A DNA stretch of 64,000 nt from positions 1 to 64,000 of the forward strand of contig JAEYAO010000066.1 in the NCBI GenBank assembly GCA_023456105.1, written 5' to 3'. This stretch comes from Pseudomonadota bacterium (GTDB lineage Bacteria > Pseudomonadota > Alphaproteobacteria > Caulobacterales > Caulobacteraceae). A model generated the notes under the pieces. The model saw only the letters and a list, made by a program, of their open reading frames with translations, had not been told where the DNA came from and searched no databases. Shown in pieces: positions 43,885 through 52,750 of this stretch (position 1 is its first letter; each line of letters opens with the position of its first letter). The position numbers and the translations under genes are program-made.

Positions 43885-46800
43885 GTGGAGGACTGGACAC
43901 CGAAACGAGCGCCCGCCTTGCCCAAGACCCAAACCATCGCGCGCCACCTCGCCAAGCTGGTGCTGACCGCGCTGGGCGTCTCCTTTGCGGTGACGGCGGT
44001 GACGGCCGCCTGGATGGATGCGACGGCGCAGGCGCGGCTCGAGAGCGAGCGCCTGGTGCAGACCGCGCGCGTGATCGGCTCCCTGTCGGCCGAGGCGGTG
44101 GCGAATGGGGACCGCGCGGGCGCCTTCCGTGCGGTGCGCTCCATCTCGCAGATGCCGAGTCTCAGCTATGCGCGGCTTGAGACGCGCGACGGCGTGCTGC
44201 TGGCCGAAACCGGGGCGGGCGCGCGGCTGATCTCGGACGTGCGCGTGGATCACACGCAACGGCCCTCGCTGCTGCAGACGCTGAGGACGGGCTCGATCGA
44301 GGCGTCGGCGCCGGTGCTGTGGGAAGGCGTGGAGGTCGGCAAGGTGACGCTGTTCGGCCGCACGCCGGACCTGCGGACCCGCATCCTGGCGGCCCTGCTG
44401 CCGACGCTGCTGGGGGCGCTGGTGGCCATGCTGGCGGCGCTGGTGGTGGCGCTGCGGATGGCGAAGAGGATCAGCGCGCCGATCGTGGCGCTGGCCGGCC
44501 AGATCGGCGAAGTGCGCCGCACCAGCCGCTTCGAGCCCCAGAACGACATCGCCGCCGACGGCGAGGTTCGGGACTTGGTCGACGGCTTCAAGGACCTGCT
44601 GGGCAGCATCCGCGAACGCGACGCCCAGATCGCCGCGCAGATCGACAACCTGGAGGCCGAGGTCGCCAGCCGAACCGCCGAACTGTCCGACGCCAAGGGC
44701 GAGGCCGAGGCCGCCAACGCCGCCAAGTCCGACTTCCTGGCGGTGATGAGCCACGAGATCCGCACGCCGCTGAACGGCATCCTGGCGCTCAGCGACCTTC
44801 TGGCCCGCACCGCCCTGCCGCCCAAGCCCAAGCGCTACGCCGACATCATCTCGACCTCGGGCCGGTCGCTGCTGAACATCATCAACGAGATCCTGGATTT
44901 CTCGAAGGTCGAGGCGGGCAAGCTGGAGCTCGAGGCGATCGAGACCGACCTGGGCGAGATGATCGAGGATGTGGCCGACCTGTTCGCCGTCAAGGCGCAG
45001 GAAAAGGGGCTCGATCTCGCGACCTACGTCGATCCGACGCTGGGCACGGTCGCCGCCGACCCGGTGCGCCTGCGCCAGGTTGTCAGCAACCTTCTGAACA
45101 ATGCGCTGAAGTTTACGGATGTGGGCGGCGTCCTGCTGTCGGTCGAACGTGCGGCCGAGCCCGGTCGGGTGCGGATCAGTGTGGAGGACACCGGACCGGG
45201 CATTCCGGCGGACCGCCTGCCGACCCTGTTCGAGGCCTTCACCCAGGCGGATCAGTCAACGACGCGCCGCTATGGCGGGACGGGCCTGGGCCTGACCATC
45301 TGCGATCGTCTGGTCGGGGCCATGAACGGGCGCTGGGAGTTGTCGAGCGTGGTTGGCAAAGGATCGACCTTCGCCTTTTCCGTGCCGCTTCAGGAGATTT
45401 CGCCGGCGGCCGAGCCGGTGGCGGCGCCCGCCGGCTGGTCGGTGGGCGTGGGCGGGCTGGAGGTCATGACCGGACGCGCCGTGCGACGCTATCTGCAGGC
45501 CTACGGCGTCGCTGAAGCCCCGGTCGGCGAAGCGCCGGCCGCCCTGGTCGGAGTGGGCGAGGCTGTCCCCAGCCTCGGCGTGCGCATCGGCGCCAAGGGT
45601 GGGGACGACGAGGGCGCCCTGTCCACGCCGCTGCGGCGGGAAGTGCTGGAGCACGCGCTGCGCGAGTTGCAGCAGGGGCGCAGGCCCGAGTGGTCGGGGG
45701 CGGCGGCACAGGCCGTGGCGAGCGTGACCTTCCCCGGCGTGCGGGTGCTGGTGGTTGACGATTCGGAGGTCAACCGCGAGGTGGCGTGCGAAGCGCTGGC
45801 GAGCCTGGGCGTCGAGGCGGACACGGCCGTGAACGGGCTGGAGGCGGTGGGGCGCGTCGCGGCCGAGCGCTTCGACCTGGTGCTGATGGACGGCTCCATG
45901 CCGATCATGGACGGCTTCGAGGCCGCGCGCTGCATCCGTGCCGAGGAGCAGGCTGAAGGGCGGACGGTCACCCCGATCTACGCCCTGACCGCGCACGTGA
46001 TCGGCTCGGCCGCCGAGGCCTGGCGCGAGGCGGGCATGAACGGCGTGGTGCACAAGCCCTTCACCACCAACGACCTGCTGGAGGTGCTGAACGTGGTCTG
46101 CGCCGGCCGGTCGCAAGCCGTGACGGAGGCTGCGGCTCCGCAGCCGGAACCCACTCCGGCAGTCGCGGTCGGCGCACAGGCGGACGACAAAATCGGCGAG
46201 GAGGCCGACGACCTGTTCGATCCGGCGACGCGCGCGGATCTGCAGCGAATGGCGCAGCAGGGGCGGCCCGACTTCGTCGAGCGGGTCGAGCGGCTGTATC
46301 TCGAGAATGCGCCTTTGCGTCTGGCCGAGCTGACGGCGGCGGCGGACGAGGGGCGGCTGGAGGAGGTGGCGCGCGCCGCGCACGCGCTGAAGTCCATGAG
46401 CCTGAGCCTGGGCGCCCGTGCGGTGTCGGCGCTGGCGGCCGGTCTCGAGACGTCGGCCCGGAACGGCGAGGCGGCCACGCCGGAGCGGGTGGAGGCCATC
46501 ACCGACGCCCTGCGCCGCACGGTGGTCGCGCTGGGCGGCGCGCCGGCCGAGCCGTCGGGACCGCTGGCCGAGCTGGAGCAGGGGCTCGCCCGCGACGAGC
46601 TGGAGATGCACTATCAGGCGCTGATGGACCCCAAGGGCGCCTTCAGCGGCAAGGTCGAGGCCCTGGTCCGCTGGACCTGCCCGGACAAGGGACGACGCTC
46701 GCCCGCCGACTTCATCCCCGCGCTGGAGCAGGCGGGCGCCATCGGCCGACTGACCGACTTCGCGCTGGAACGGGCGATGAGGGACATCGGGCCGCTCAGC

Positions 46801-47319
46801 GACGTGCGGGTGTCGGTGAACGCCTCGGCGGACGAGTTCCAGTCGGCCGACTTCGCCACGCGGGTCGCGGCGGCTCTGCGCCAGGCGGATTTCCCGCCCG
46901 AGCGGCTGGAGATCGAGGTCACCGAGACCGCCATGCTGAACGTCGCCTCCGCGCAGCAGTCGGTCGAGGCGCTGCGGGCGCTGGGCGTCGGCGTGGCGCT
47001 GGACGACTTCGGCGCCGGCTTCACCAGCCTGCATGCGCTGCGGGACCTGAAGTTCGCAACCCTGAAGGTGGACGCCAGCTTCATCGCCCGCTGTTGCGAG
47101 GACACCGCGTCCGCCGCCATCCTGCACGCGGTGATCAGCGTCGGCCGCGCGCTCGGCATGAAGGTGGTGTGCGAAGGGGTGGAGACGGCCGAACAGGCCA
47201 GCTTCCTGCGCATCGCCGGTGCGCACCTGCTGCAGGGCTACCACTTCCACAAACCTCAGGCGATCGACGATCTGGTCCGGACGCTGAGCCTGGAAGGCGA
47301 CATCCGGGACGTGGCCTAG
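43885..47319 (+). CDS. Hybrid histidine kinase-receiver-Hpt-EAL protein
   Basis: 1,144 residues. Membrane helix about 25-45, periplasmic sensor, helix about 170-195 with HAMP, then HisKA with H290 (MSHEIRTPLNG), HATPase_c (NNLLNNALKF, GGTGLGLTI), a degenerate receiver-like region, a receiver with D669 (LVLMDGSMP), an Hpt domain with H833 (AAHALKSMS) and a C-terminal EAL domain. The EAL domain keeps E925 in EALVRW, EVTETAML, DDFGAGFTSL, LKVDASF and CEGVET, so it should hydrolyse cyclic di-GMP. The start is the GTG at 43885 or a TTG at 43918. Confidence 0.9.
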   Translation: MEDWTPKRAPALPKTQTIARHLAKLVLTALGVSFAVTAVTAAWMDATAQARLESERLVQTARVIGSLSAEAVANGDRAGAFRAVRSISQMPSLSYARLETRDGVLLAETGAGARLISDVRVDHTQRPSLLQTLRTGSIEASAPVLWEGVEVGKVTLFGRTPDLRTRILAALLPTLLGALVAMLAALVVALRMAKRISAPIVALAGQIGEVRRTSRFEPQNDIAADGEVRDLVDGFKDLLGSIRERDAQIAAQIDNLEAEVASRTAELSDAKGEAEAANAAKSDFLAVMSHEIRTPLNGILALSDLLARTALPPKPKRYADIISTSGRSLLNIINEILDFSKVEAGKLELEAIETDLGEMIEDVADLFAVKAQEKGLDLATYVDPTLGTVAADPVRLRQVVSNLLNNALKFTDVGGVLLSVERAAEPGRVRISVEDTGPGIPADRLPTLFEAFTQADQSTTRRYGGTGLGLTICDRLVGAMNGRWELSSVVGKGSTFAFSVPLQEISPAAEPVAAPAGWSVGVGGLEVMTGRAVRRYLQAYGVAEAPVGEAPAALVGVGEAVPSLGVRIGAKGGDDEGALSTPLRREVLEHALRELQQGRRPEWSGAAAQAVASVTFPGVRVLVVDDSEVNREVACEALASLGVEADTAVNGLEAVGRVAAERFDLVLMDGSMPIMDGFEAARCIRAEEQAEGRTVTPIYALTAHVIGSAAEAWREAGMNGVVHKPFTTNDLLEVLNVVCAGRSQAVTEAAAPQPEPTPAVAVGAQADDKIGEEADDLFDPATRADLQRMAQQGRPDFVERVERLYLENAPLRLAELTAAADEGRLEEVARAAHALKSMSLSLGARAVSALAAGLETSARNGEAATPERVEAITDALRRTVVALGGAPAEPSGPLAELEQGLARDELEMHYQALMDPKGAFSGKVEALVRWTCPDKGRRSPADFIPALEQAGAIGRLTDFALERAMRDIGPLSDVRVSVNASADEFQSADFATRVAAALRQADFPPERLEIEVTETAMLNVASAQQSVEALRALGVGVALDDFGAGFTSLHALRDLKFATLKVDASFIARCCEDTASAAILHAVISVGRALGMKVVCEGVETAEQASFLRIAGAHLLQGYHFHKPQAIDDLVRTLSLEGDIRDVA

Positions 47320-47380
47320 CCGCCGGCCACACCCGGCGCCGGGCGGGGAGCCAACCGCGGCCGCGGTCGTTAGGCTCTGC

Positions 47381-48451
47381 ATGATCGGAGTTCTGGACAG
47401 CGTCGGCTCGCCCCGGATCGCGGCGGCGGAGGCGCTGGACGGCGTGCTGCGACGGGCGGACCGCGCCCGGCCGGTCGCCGTCCTCTGCCACTTCGACGCC
47501 GACGGCTTGTCGGCGGGCGCGATCCTGGTGCGGGCGCTCTCCGCCGCCGGCTGGTCGGCCACGCCGCTGCCGATCGGCAAGGGCGAGACGGCGTGGGACG
47601 CTTCGGTCAAGCAGCGGCTTGCGGACCTGAAGCCGTCCGCCCTGATCGTCGCCGACCTGGGGACGCGCGCCGAGCCGGTGATGGAGGGCGCGCCCACCCT
47701 GGTGATCGACCACCACACCCCGACAGGCCTGCCCTACGGCGCCGTCACGATCAGCGGCCATGGGCTGAAGCCCGAACCGACCACGGCGCTGCTGGCCTGG
47801 TGGGCGGCGGGGGCGCTGGGCGATCAGGAGAATCTGCTTTGGCTGGCCGCCATCGGCCTGATCGGCGACATGGCCGACGAAGCGGGCTTTCCGGAGCTGG
47901 CGCAGGCTCAAGGCCGCTGGGGCAAGACGGCGCTGAAGGACGCGGTGTCGCTGATCAACGCGCCGCGCCGCACGGCCGCCGCCGACCCGTGGCCGGCGCT
48001 CCGCCTGCTGCTGAGGGCCGATGGGCCCAAGGCCATCACCAAGGGTGGGGACGCCGACGCCCGCGCCTTGGTCGAAGCCAAGCAGGAGGTGCGCGAGGCG
48101 ATGGACGCGGCCAAGCGCGTCGCGCCCAGGATCGCGGGGGACGTGGCGATGATCCGTTTTTCTTCCGGATGCCAGGTGCATCCGCTGATCGCCCAGCAGT
48201 GGCGCGGGCGGCTGCGCGACAAGATCGTGCTGGCGGCCAACACCGGCTATCGCCCCGGCTGGGTGCATTTCGCCGCGCGCTCGACGACCGGGCGCAACCT
48301 CATCGACTTCCTGGCCGAGCACCGGCCGCCCGGCGCCGACGAGCGCTATGGCAACGGCCACGCCCAGGCGACGGGCGGAGCGCTGAGGATAGCCGACTGG
48401 AACGCATTCGTGGCCGATCTCGGCCTGCCCGATCAGCAAGTGGACGCATGA
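47381..48451 (+). CDS. DHH-family phosphoesterase (RecJ-like)
   Basis: 356 residues. DHH motifs: CHFDADGLSAG (motif I), VADLG, and VIDHHTP (the DHH motif, near residue 110). The C-terminal DHHA1 part has RFSSGCQVHPLIAQQWRG and NGHAQATGG. Related proteins act as RecJ-type exonucleases or nanoRNases on nucleic acid ends. Its stop overlaps the start of the UvdE gene (ATGA), suggesting a joint role in repair. Confidence 0.86.
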   Translation: MIGVLDSVGSPRIAAAEALDGVLRRADRARPVAVLCHFDADGLSAGAILVRALSAAGWSATPLPIGKGETAWDASVKQRLADLKPSALIVADLGTRAEPVMEGAPTLVIDHHTPTGLPYGAVTISGHGLKPEPTTALLAWWAAGALGDQENLLWLAAIGLIGDMADEAGFPELAQAQGRWGKTALKDAVSLINAPRRTAAADPWPALRLLLRADGPKAITKGGDADARALVEAKQEVREAMDAAKRVAPRIAGDVAMIRFSSGCQVHPLIAQQWRGRLRDKIVLAANTGYRPGWVHFAARSTTGRNLIDFLAEHRPPGADERYGNGHAQATGGALRIADWNAFVADLGLPDQQVDA

Positions 48452-49611
48452 CCGACCCCGACCGACCGCTCCGTCTCGGCTTTCCCGTCAAGGTCATGGG
48501 CAAGCCGGACATGAAGACGCAGGACACCCGGCGCTGGCAGAAGAACCCGCACCTGAAGTGCTCGCTGGAGCTGCTGGACAAGGTGCTGGACTATCTGAAA
48601 TCCGAGCGGCTCGACATGTACCGGCTGTCTTCGGACATCGCGCCCTATGCGACGCATCCCGACATGCCGCAGTTCCACTCCATGGTGGCCGACAGCGATG
48701 CGGAGCTGAGGGCGTTCGGCCGAAAGGCGCGCGACTATGACATCCGGCTGTCGTTCCATCCGTCTCAGTACATCCTGTTGAACGCGCCCAATCCTGAGCT
48801 GACCAAGAAGAGCATCTGGGACCTGGCCAGCCAGGCGGAGATGCTGGACCGGATGGAGCTGAACGACGAGGCGGTGATGATCACTCACGTCGGCGGCGTC
48901 TATGACGACCACGAAGCCAGCCGTGCGCGCTGGATCGAAGGCTGGAACCAGTGCCCCGAGCACGTCCAGCGCCGGCTGGTGCTGGAGAACGACGACATCC
49001 GCTTCTCGGCCGCCGATGTCCTGTGGATCCACGAGCGGACGGGCGTGCGCTGCGTCTTCGACTATCAGCACTTCTGGTGCCTGAACCCCGAGCGGGCCGA
49101 CCTGCGGGAGACGCTGGAGGCCTTCATGCGGACTTGGCCGACGGGCGTGCGGCCCAAGATCCACTTCTCTTCGCCCCGCACGGAGCTGCGCGAGATCAAG
49201 CAGAAGATCACGCCCAAGCAACGCGAAGCCGCCGCGGCCGGCAAGACGAAGTCCAGAAAGGGCGACGTGCTGAAGTCGACGGTCAAGCCGACCGCGCGCA
49301 TCCGCACGGTGCTGCGCCCGCCGATCTGGACGGGGCACGCCGACTTCACCAATCCGTTCGAGTTCGCCACCTTCATGCGGACGGCGGAGGGGCTGGAGTT
49401 CGACATTATGCTGGAGTCCAAGTCCAAGGACCTGAGCCTGCTGCGGCTGCGGGCGGACATGCTGCGCTATGCGCCGGACGTGGCGGCGCGGTTCGGCATC
49501 ACCGCCGCCGACGCCCAGCGCCTGGCCGAAGACGAGGCGCTGGTCGATGAAGAAGCCGACAGCGAAGAGGACGCCGACGTCGATGAAGGCGGGCTGGCGG
49601 CGAACGGCTGA
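48448..49611 (+). CDS. uvsE: UV damage endonuclease UvdE-like protein
   Basis: A 387-residue TIM-barrel endonuclease that nicks DNA 5' to UV photoproducts and other lesions. Family residues: HPDMPQFHSMVAD, SFHPSQYILLNAP, THVGGVYDD, LENDD, DYQHFWC and KIHFSSPR. The basic segment (KTKSRKGDVLKS) is followed by HADFTNPFEF, and a very acidic C-terminal tail (DEEADSEEDADVDEGG) is added. ATGA overlap with the DHH gene. Confidence 0.92.
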   Translation: MTDPDRPLRLGFPVKVMGKPDMKTQDTRRWQKNPHLKCSLELLDKVLDYLKSERLDMYRLSSDIAPYATHPDMPQFHSMVADSDAELRAFGRKARDYDIRLSFHPSQYILLNAPNPELTKKSIWDLASQAEMLDRMELNDEAVMITHVGGVYDDHEASRARWIEGWNQCPEHVQRRLVLENDDIRFSAADVLWIHERTGVRCVFDYQHFWCLNPERADLRETLEAFMRTWPTGVRPKIHFSSPRTELREIKQKITPKQREAAAAGKTKSRKGDVLKSTVKPTARIRTVLRPPIWTGHADFTNPFEFATFMRTAEGLEFDIMLESKSKDLSLLRLRADMLRYAPDVAARFGITAADAQRLAEDEALVDEEADSEEDADVDEGGLAANG

Positions 49612-49635
49612 TCCGTCCGCCGCCGCCTTGAGGCG

Positions 49636-50493
49636 TCAGATGATCGGCTTGCCGCCGGTCACGGCGATGGTTGCGCCCGAAATGTAGCTGGCGTCGTCGG
49701 AGGCCAGCAGCACATAGGCGCCCGCCAGCTCCGCGGGCTGGGCGGGGCGGCCGAACGGCACCTGCGAGCCGAAGTTCTCGACCTTCTCGGCCGGCATGGT
49801 CGAGGGGATCAGCGGGGTCCACACCGGGCCGGGTGCGACGGCGTTGGCGCGGATCTGCTTTTCGGCCAGCAGCTGCGCCAGACCGCCGGTGAAGTTCTGG
49901 ATCGCACCCTTGGTGGTGGCGTAGGCCAGCAGCTGCGGGCTGGGCGTGTCGGCGTTGACCGAGGCCGTGTTGATGATCGAGGAGCCCGGCGCCATGTGCG
50001 GAACCGCATCCTTGGTGATGTAGAACATGGCCGAGATGTTGGTGGCGAAGGTGGCCTCCCACTCCTCGTCGGGAATCTCGTCGATGCTGTCGTAGCTCAT
50101 CTGGCGGGCGGCGTTGTTGACCAGGATGTCGATGCGGCCGAAGGCGTCCACCGCCCGGCGGACCAGTTCACGGCAGGTCTCGCGATGGGAGATGTCGCCG
50201 GCGAACAGCTCGCAGCGGCGGCCCGCGTCCTCGACCAGGCGGCGGGTCTCGGCGGCGTCCTCCTCTTCATCCAGATAGGCGACCAGCACGTCCGCGCCCT
50301 CGCGCGCGAAGGCCAAGGCGACAGCGCGGCCGATGCCGGAATCGGCGCCGGTGATCACCGCGACCTTGTCGGCCAGACGGCCCGAGCCCTTGTAGGTGGC
50401 TTCGCCGTAGTCGGGGACCGGGTCCATGGCGTCGCTGGAGCCGGGGCGGGGCTGCTGGGCGGTCTTGAACGGGGGCTTGGGATAGTCGCGCAT
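49636..50493 (-). CDS. Cytoplasmic short-chain dehydrogenase, paralogue of 41835-42833
   Basis: A 285-residue classical SDR starting MRDYPKPPFK: TGADSGIGRAVALAF, NNAARQM, the active-site pattern YATTKGAIQNFTG, NAVAPGPVWTPL. It shares the unusual DYPKPPF lead-in and the GSGRL-K-AVITG stretch with the Tat-type SDR but has no export signal. GCAGGAG precedes the ATG at 50493. The group resembles YghA/YdaD-type general-stress dehydrogenases. Confidence 0.9.
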   Translation of the reverse strand: MRDYPKPPFKTAQQPRPGSSDAMDPVPDYGEATYKGSGRLADKVAVITGADSGIGRAVALAFAREGADVLVAYLDEEEDAAETRRLVEDAGRRCELFAGDISHRETCRELVRRAVDAFGRIDILVNNAARQMSYDSIDEIPDEEWEATFATNISAMFYITKDAVPHMAPGSSIINTASVNADTPSPQLLAYATTKGAIQNFTGGLAQLLAEKQIRANAVAPGPVWTPLIPSTMPAEKVENFGSQVPFGRPAQPAELAGAYVLLASDDASYISGATIAVTGGKPII

Positions 50494-50626
50494 GGTCGTC
50501 TCCTGCGGGGAGCCAGAGGGGAGAAGAGGCAACCCACGGGGCGGCACTCGGTTCGAGCGTGGCCGCCGAATAAGATGAAAGCGGCGGCTCCAGGAACAAC
50601 ACCTCGGCGCGCCTCGTTCGAGCGGA

Positions 50627-50845
50627 ATGTCAGAACCCGCCAAGAAGACCCGCGACGCCGATCCCTTGTACGCCGCCGAAGCGCCCGGGAAGATCCGGGG
50701 GGATTTCGCGCCCTCGGACGAACTGCTGATCGACGGGCAGGAGGAGGTTTTTTCTCGCGCCGAGGTCGAGAGCGGCCGGATCGAGCATCAGGCTGGAACG
50801 GACGCCCGGCCGGGCGAGGAGCCGGACGTGGAGGGATCGCGATGA
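50627..50845 (+). CDS. Small acidic hypothetical protein
   Basis: A 72-residue, Glu/Asp-rich, Cys-free protein that is probably disordered. It overlaps the following lipoprotein gene by 4 bases (ATGA). Nothing recognised. Confidence 0.5.
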   Translation: MSEPAKKTRDADPLYAAEAPGKIRGDFAPSDELLIDGQEEVFSRAEVESGRIEHQAGTDARPGEEPDVEGSR

Positions 50846-51099
50846 AGCGTCTGTTCGTCATTCTCGTCGTTGGCGTCTCCGCCCTGTGCCTGAACGCCTG
50901 CGATCGGGGACAGACGCGCGAGGAAGCGCCCGGTCGCCGCAGCGCCGACCCAAGCGCCAACGTCGGCGGCGCCCTGACCGGGCCCAAGCCGACCCCGCAG
51001 GTCGCCACGCCGGCCCGCAAGCCGCTGAACAACCAGCCGGAGCACTCCGGGCGCACGGGCGAGGAGGCGCGGCGAGACCAGATCCAACCGGCCGAGTGA
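50842..51099 (+). CDS. Small lipoprotein
   Basis: An 85-residue predicted lipoprotein, signal MKRLFVILVVGVSALCLNAC with the lipobox Cys at residue 20, followed by a charged Pro-rich mature part (TPQVATPARKPLNNQPE). Coupled to the preceding small acidic gene. No known domain. Confidence 0.6.
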   Translation: MKRLFVILVVGVSALCLNACDRGQTREEAPGRRSADPSANVGGALTGPKPTPQVATPARKPLNNQPEHSGRTGEEARRDQIQPAE

Positions 51100-51242
51100 C
51101 GCCTCGCCCGTCTGTCGCGGGGGTTGTCGGCTTCACCTGATGAAGCTTCGCCGTTTTTAAGATGTTGTTCAGCGACACGGCCACAGGCTGACGGCGGTCG
51201 GGGCGAGACGATCCCGACGATGATCAGCTTCGGGGGAAGCGA

Positions 51243-51446
51243 ATGGGACGTCGGCACGCGATCGATCGCGCGTTCGAACTGGCGCGAACCGGCGCCTATG
51301 CCATCGCCAGCGACATACGCTCGGCCCTGTCAGGCGAAGGATACTCGGCGGCTCAGCTTGAGCTGCTTCGGGCGCCGAGTCTCCGGCGGGACCTGATCCG
51401 CGCCTGCCGCGAGGCGGGGCGAGACGAGCGGCGGCCGGCCTCGTAA
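51243..51446 (+). CDS. Small hypothetical protein
   Basis: A 67-residue protein with two or three helices (AIDRAFELARTGAYAIASDIRSAL, LRRDLIRACREAG). GGGGGAAG lies 4 bases before the ATG. The layout RAFELAR-SG-SDIR is shared by short conserved proteins I recall from alphaproteobacteria, function unknown. Confidence 0.58.
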   Translation: MGRRHAIDRAFELARTGAYAIASDIRSALSGEGYSAAQLELLRAPSLRRDLIRACREAGRDERRPAS

Positions 51447-51517
51447 GCGCACGAACGACTTGCGCCTTTACGGTGAAGCTGCTGTCTTCACCCTTGGGGA
51501 TCGTGAGCGGGGGCGCG

Positions 51518-52750
51518 ATGATCGCAGGTCGGCTGAGGGCCAACGGGCGCGGCCTGAAACACGGTGCGCGGGCTTGCCCCGACACGGGCGCGGCGGCGCG
51601 GCCCCGCATTCTGATCCTGGGAAAATACTACCACCCACGGCCGGGTGGCATCGAGCACGTCACCCAGGTTCACGCCGAACATCTGGCCCGGCGCTGCAGC
51701 GTCGAGGCGCTGGTGAATGCGGGGCGAGGCGAGCGTGCGGGCGAGGAGCGGATCGGCGGCGTGCGGGTGCGCCGCATGCGGACCGACGCCGTGCTGATGT
51801 CGCAACCGCTGGCGCTGTCGCTGTTATGGATGATGCGGCCGGCGGATCATGAAGAGGTGCATCTGCATGCGCCCAACCCCTACGCCGCGACGGTGCTGTG
51901 GCTGAAGCTGCGGACGACGCCGCAGCAGCGCCTACCGCGTCTGTTCGTGATCCACCATGCGGACGTGCAGGGACGATGGCTGGTGCTGTTGCTGCTGCGC
52001 CCGCTGTACCGGGATCTGGCGCGTCGGGCCGAGCGGGTCGTCGTGACCTCGCTGCGGAACTTTGAAATGTCGCGGGATCTGCCGCGAGATGTGCGGATCG
52101 GGGTCGTGGCTCCCTCGGTGAAGCTGGATCAACACGCGGCCGGAGAGGCGGAACGGGCCGAGGCGCGCGCGTGGCGGCTGGCGCGGCATGGCGAGGCGCC
52201 GCTGGTGGGATTCGTGGGGCGCCATGCACGCTACAAGGGCTTGCATGTGCTGATCCGGGCCCTCGCCGCGATGCCGGGCGTGCGCGCGGTCGTCGCCGGC
52301 GAAGGCCCTTGCCGCAGGGAAGCGCAGGCGCTGGCGGTCGATTTGGGTGTCGCGGACCGCGTCGATTTCCTCGGCGAGATCAGCCAAGCGGACAAGGCGA
52401 GGCTTTTGCTGGCGGTGGACGTGCTGGCCTTCCCGTCGACCGACGCCACCGAAGCCTTCGGCGTGGTGCAGCTAGAGGCGATGCTGCTGGGCGCGCCGGT
52501 GGTGGCCAGCCGTCTGCCGACCGGCGTGGCCGATGTGGCCATAGACGGCGTCACCGCCCTGACCTGCGCGCCGGGCGACGCCGACGACCTGGCGAGGCGC
52601 CTGATGCAGGTGCTGGACGATCCGCCGCTCGCCGAGCGGCTGCGTCTGCGCGCGCGGGCCCACGTTCTGGAGCGGTTCAGCGAGACCCTGATGTTGGCGC
52701 GGCTGGACGAACTGCTTGGCCTTTCGCCCGCCCGCGAGACGGCGGCGTGA
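51518..52750 (+). CDS. Glycosyltransferase family 4
   Basis: First gene of the polysaccharide operon, 410 residues, GT-B fold. The N-terminal acceptor domain starts ILILGKYYHPRPGGIEHV; the nucleotide-sugar domain has GFVGRHARYKGLHVLIRA, VDFLGEI, and the E-x7-E motif region DATEAFGVVQLEAMLLGAPVV. A GTG at 51473 could add 15 residues, but no ribosome binding site precedes it. The sugar donor is unknown. Confidence 0.88.
   Translation: MIAGRLRANGRGLKHGARACPDTGAAARPRILILGKYYHPRPGGIEHVTQVHAEHLARRCSVEALVNAGRGERAGEERIGGVRVRRMRTDAVLMSQPLALSLLWMMRPADHEEVHLHAPNPYAATVLWLKLRTTPQQRLPRLFVIHHADVQGRWLVLLLLRPLYRDLARRAERVVVTSLRNFEMSRDLPRDVRIGVVAPSVKLDQHAAGEAERAEARAWRLARHGEAPLVGFVGRHARYKGLHVLIRALAAMPGVRAVVAGEGPCRREAQALAVDLGVADRVDFLGEISQADKARLLLAVDVLAFPSTDATEAFGVVQLEAMLLGAPVVASRLPTGVADVAIDGVTALTCAPGDADDLARRLMQVLDDPPLAERLRLRARAHVLERFSETLMLARLDELLGLSPARETAA

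Noticed and set aside
47334..47370. GC palindromes (CCCGGCGCCGGG, CCGCGGCCGCGG) between the EAL kinase and the DHH gene.
   Set aside because: No U-tract and very GC-rich surroundings; such palindromes arise by chance here and no function is supported.
45256..47718. An 820-codon minus-strand frame across the hybrid kinase.
   Set aside because: Antisense to clear kinase, Hpt and EAL motifs. Its His/Arg/Gly-rich composition is what GC-rich codon bias gives on the opposite strand.
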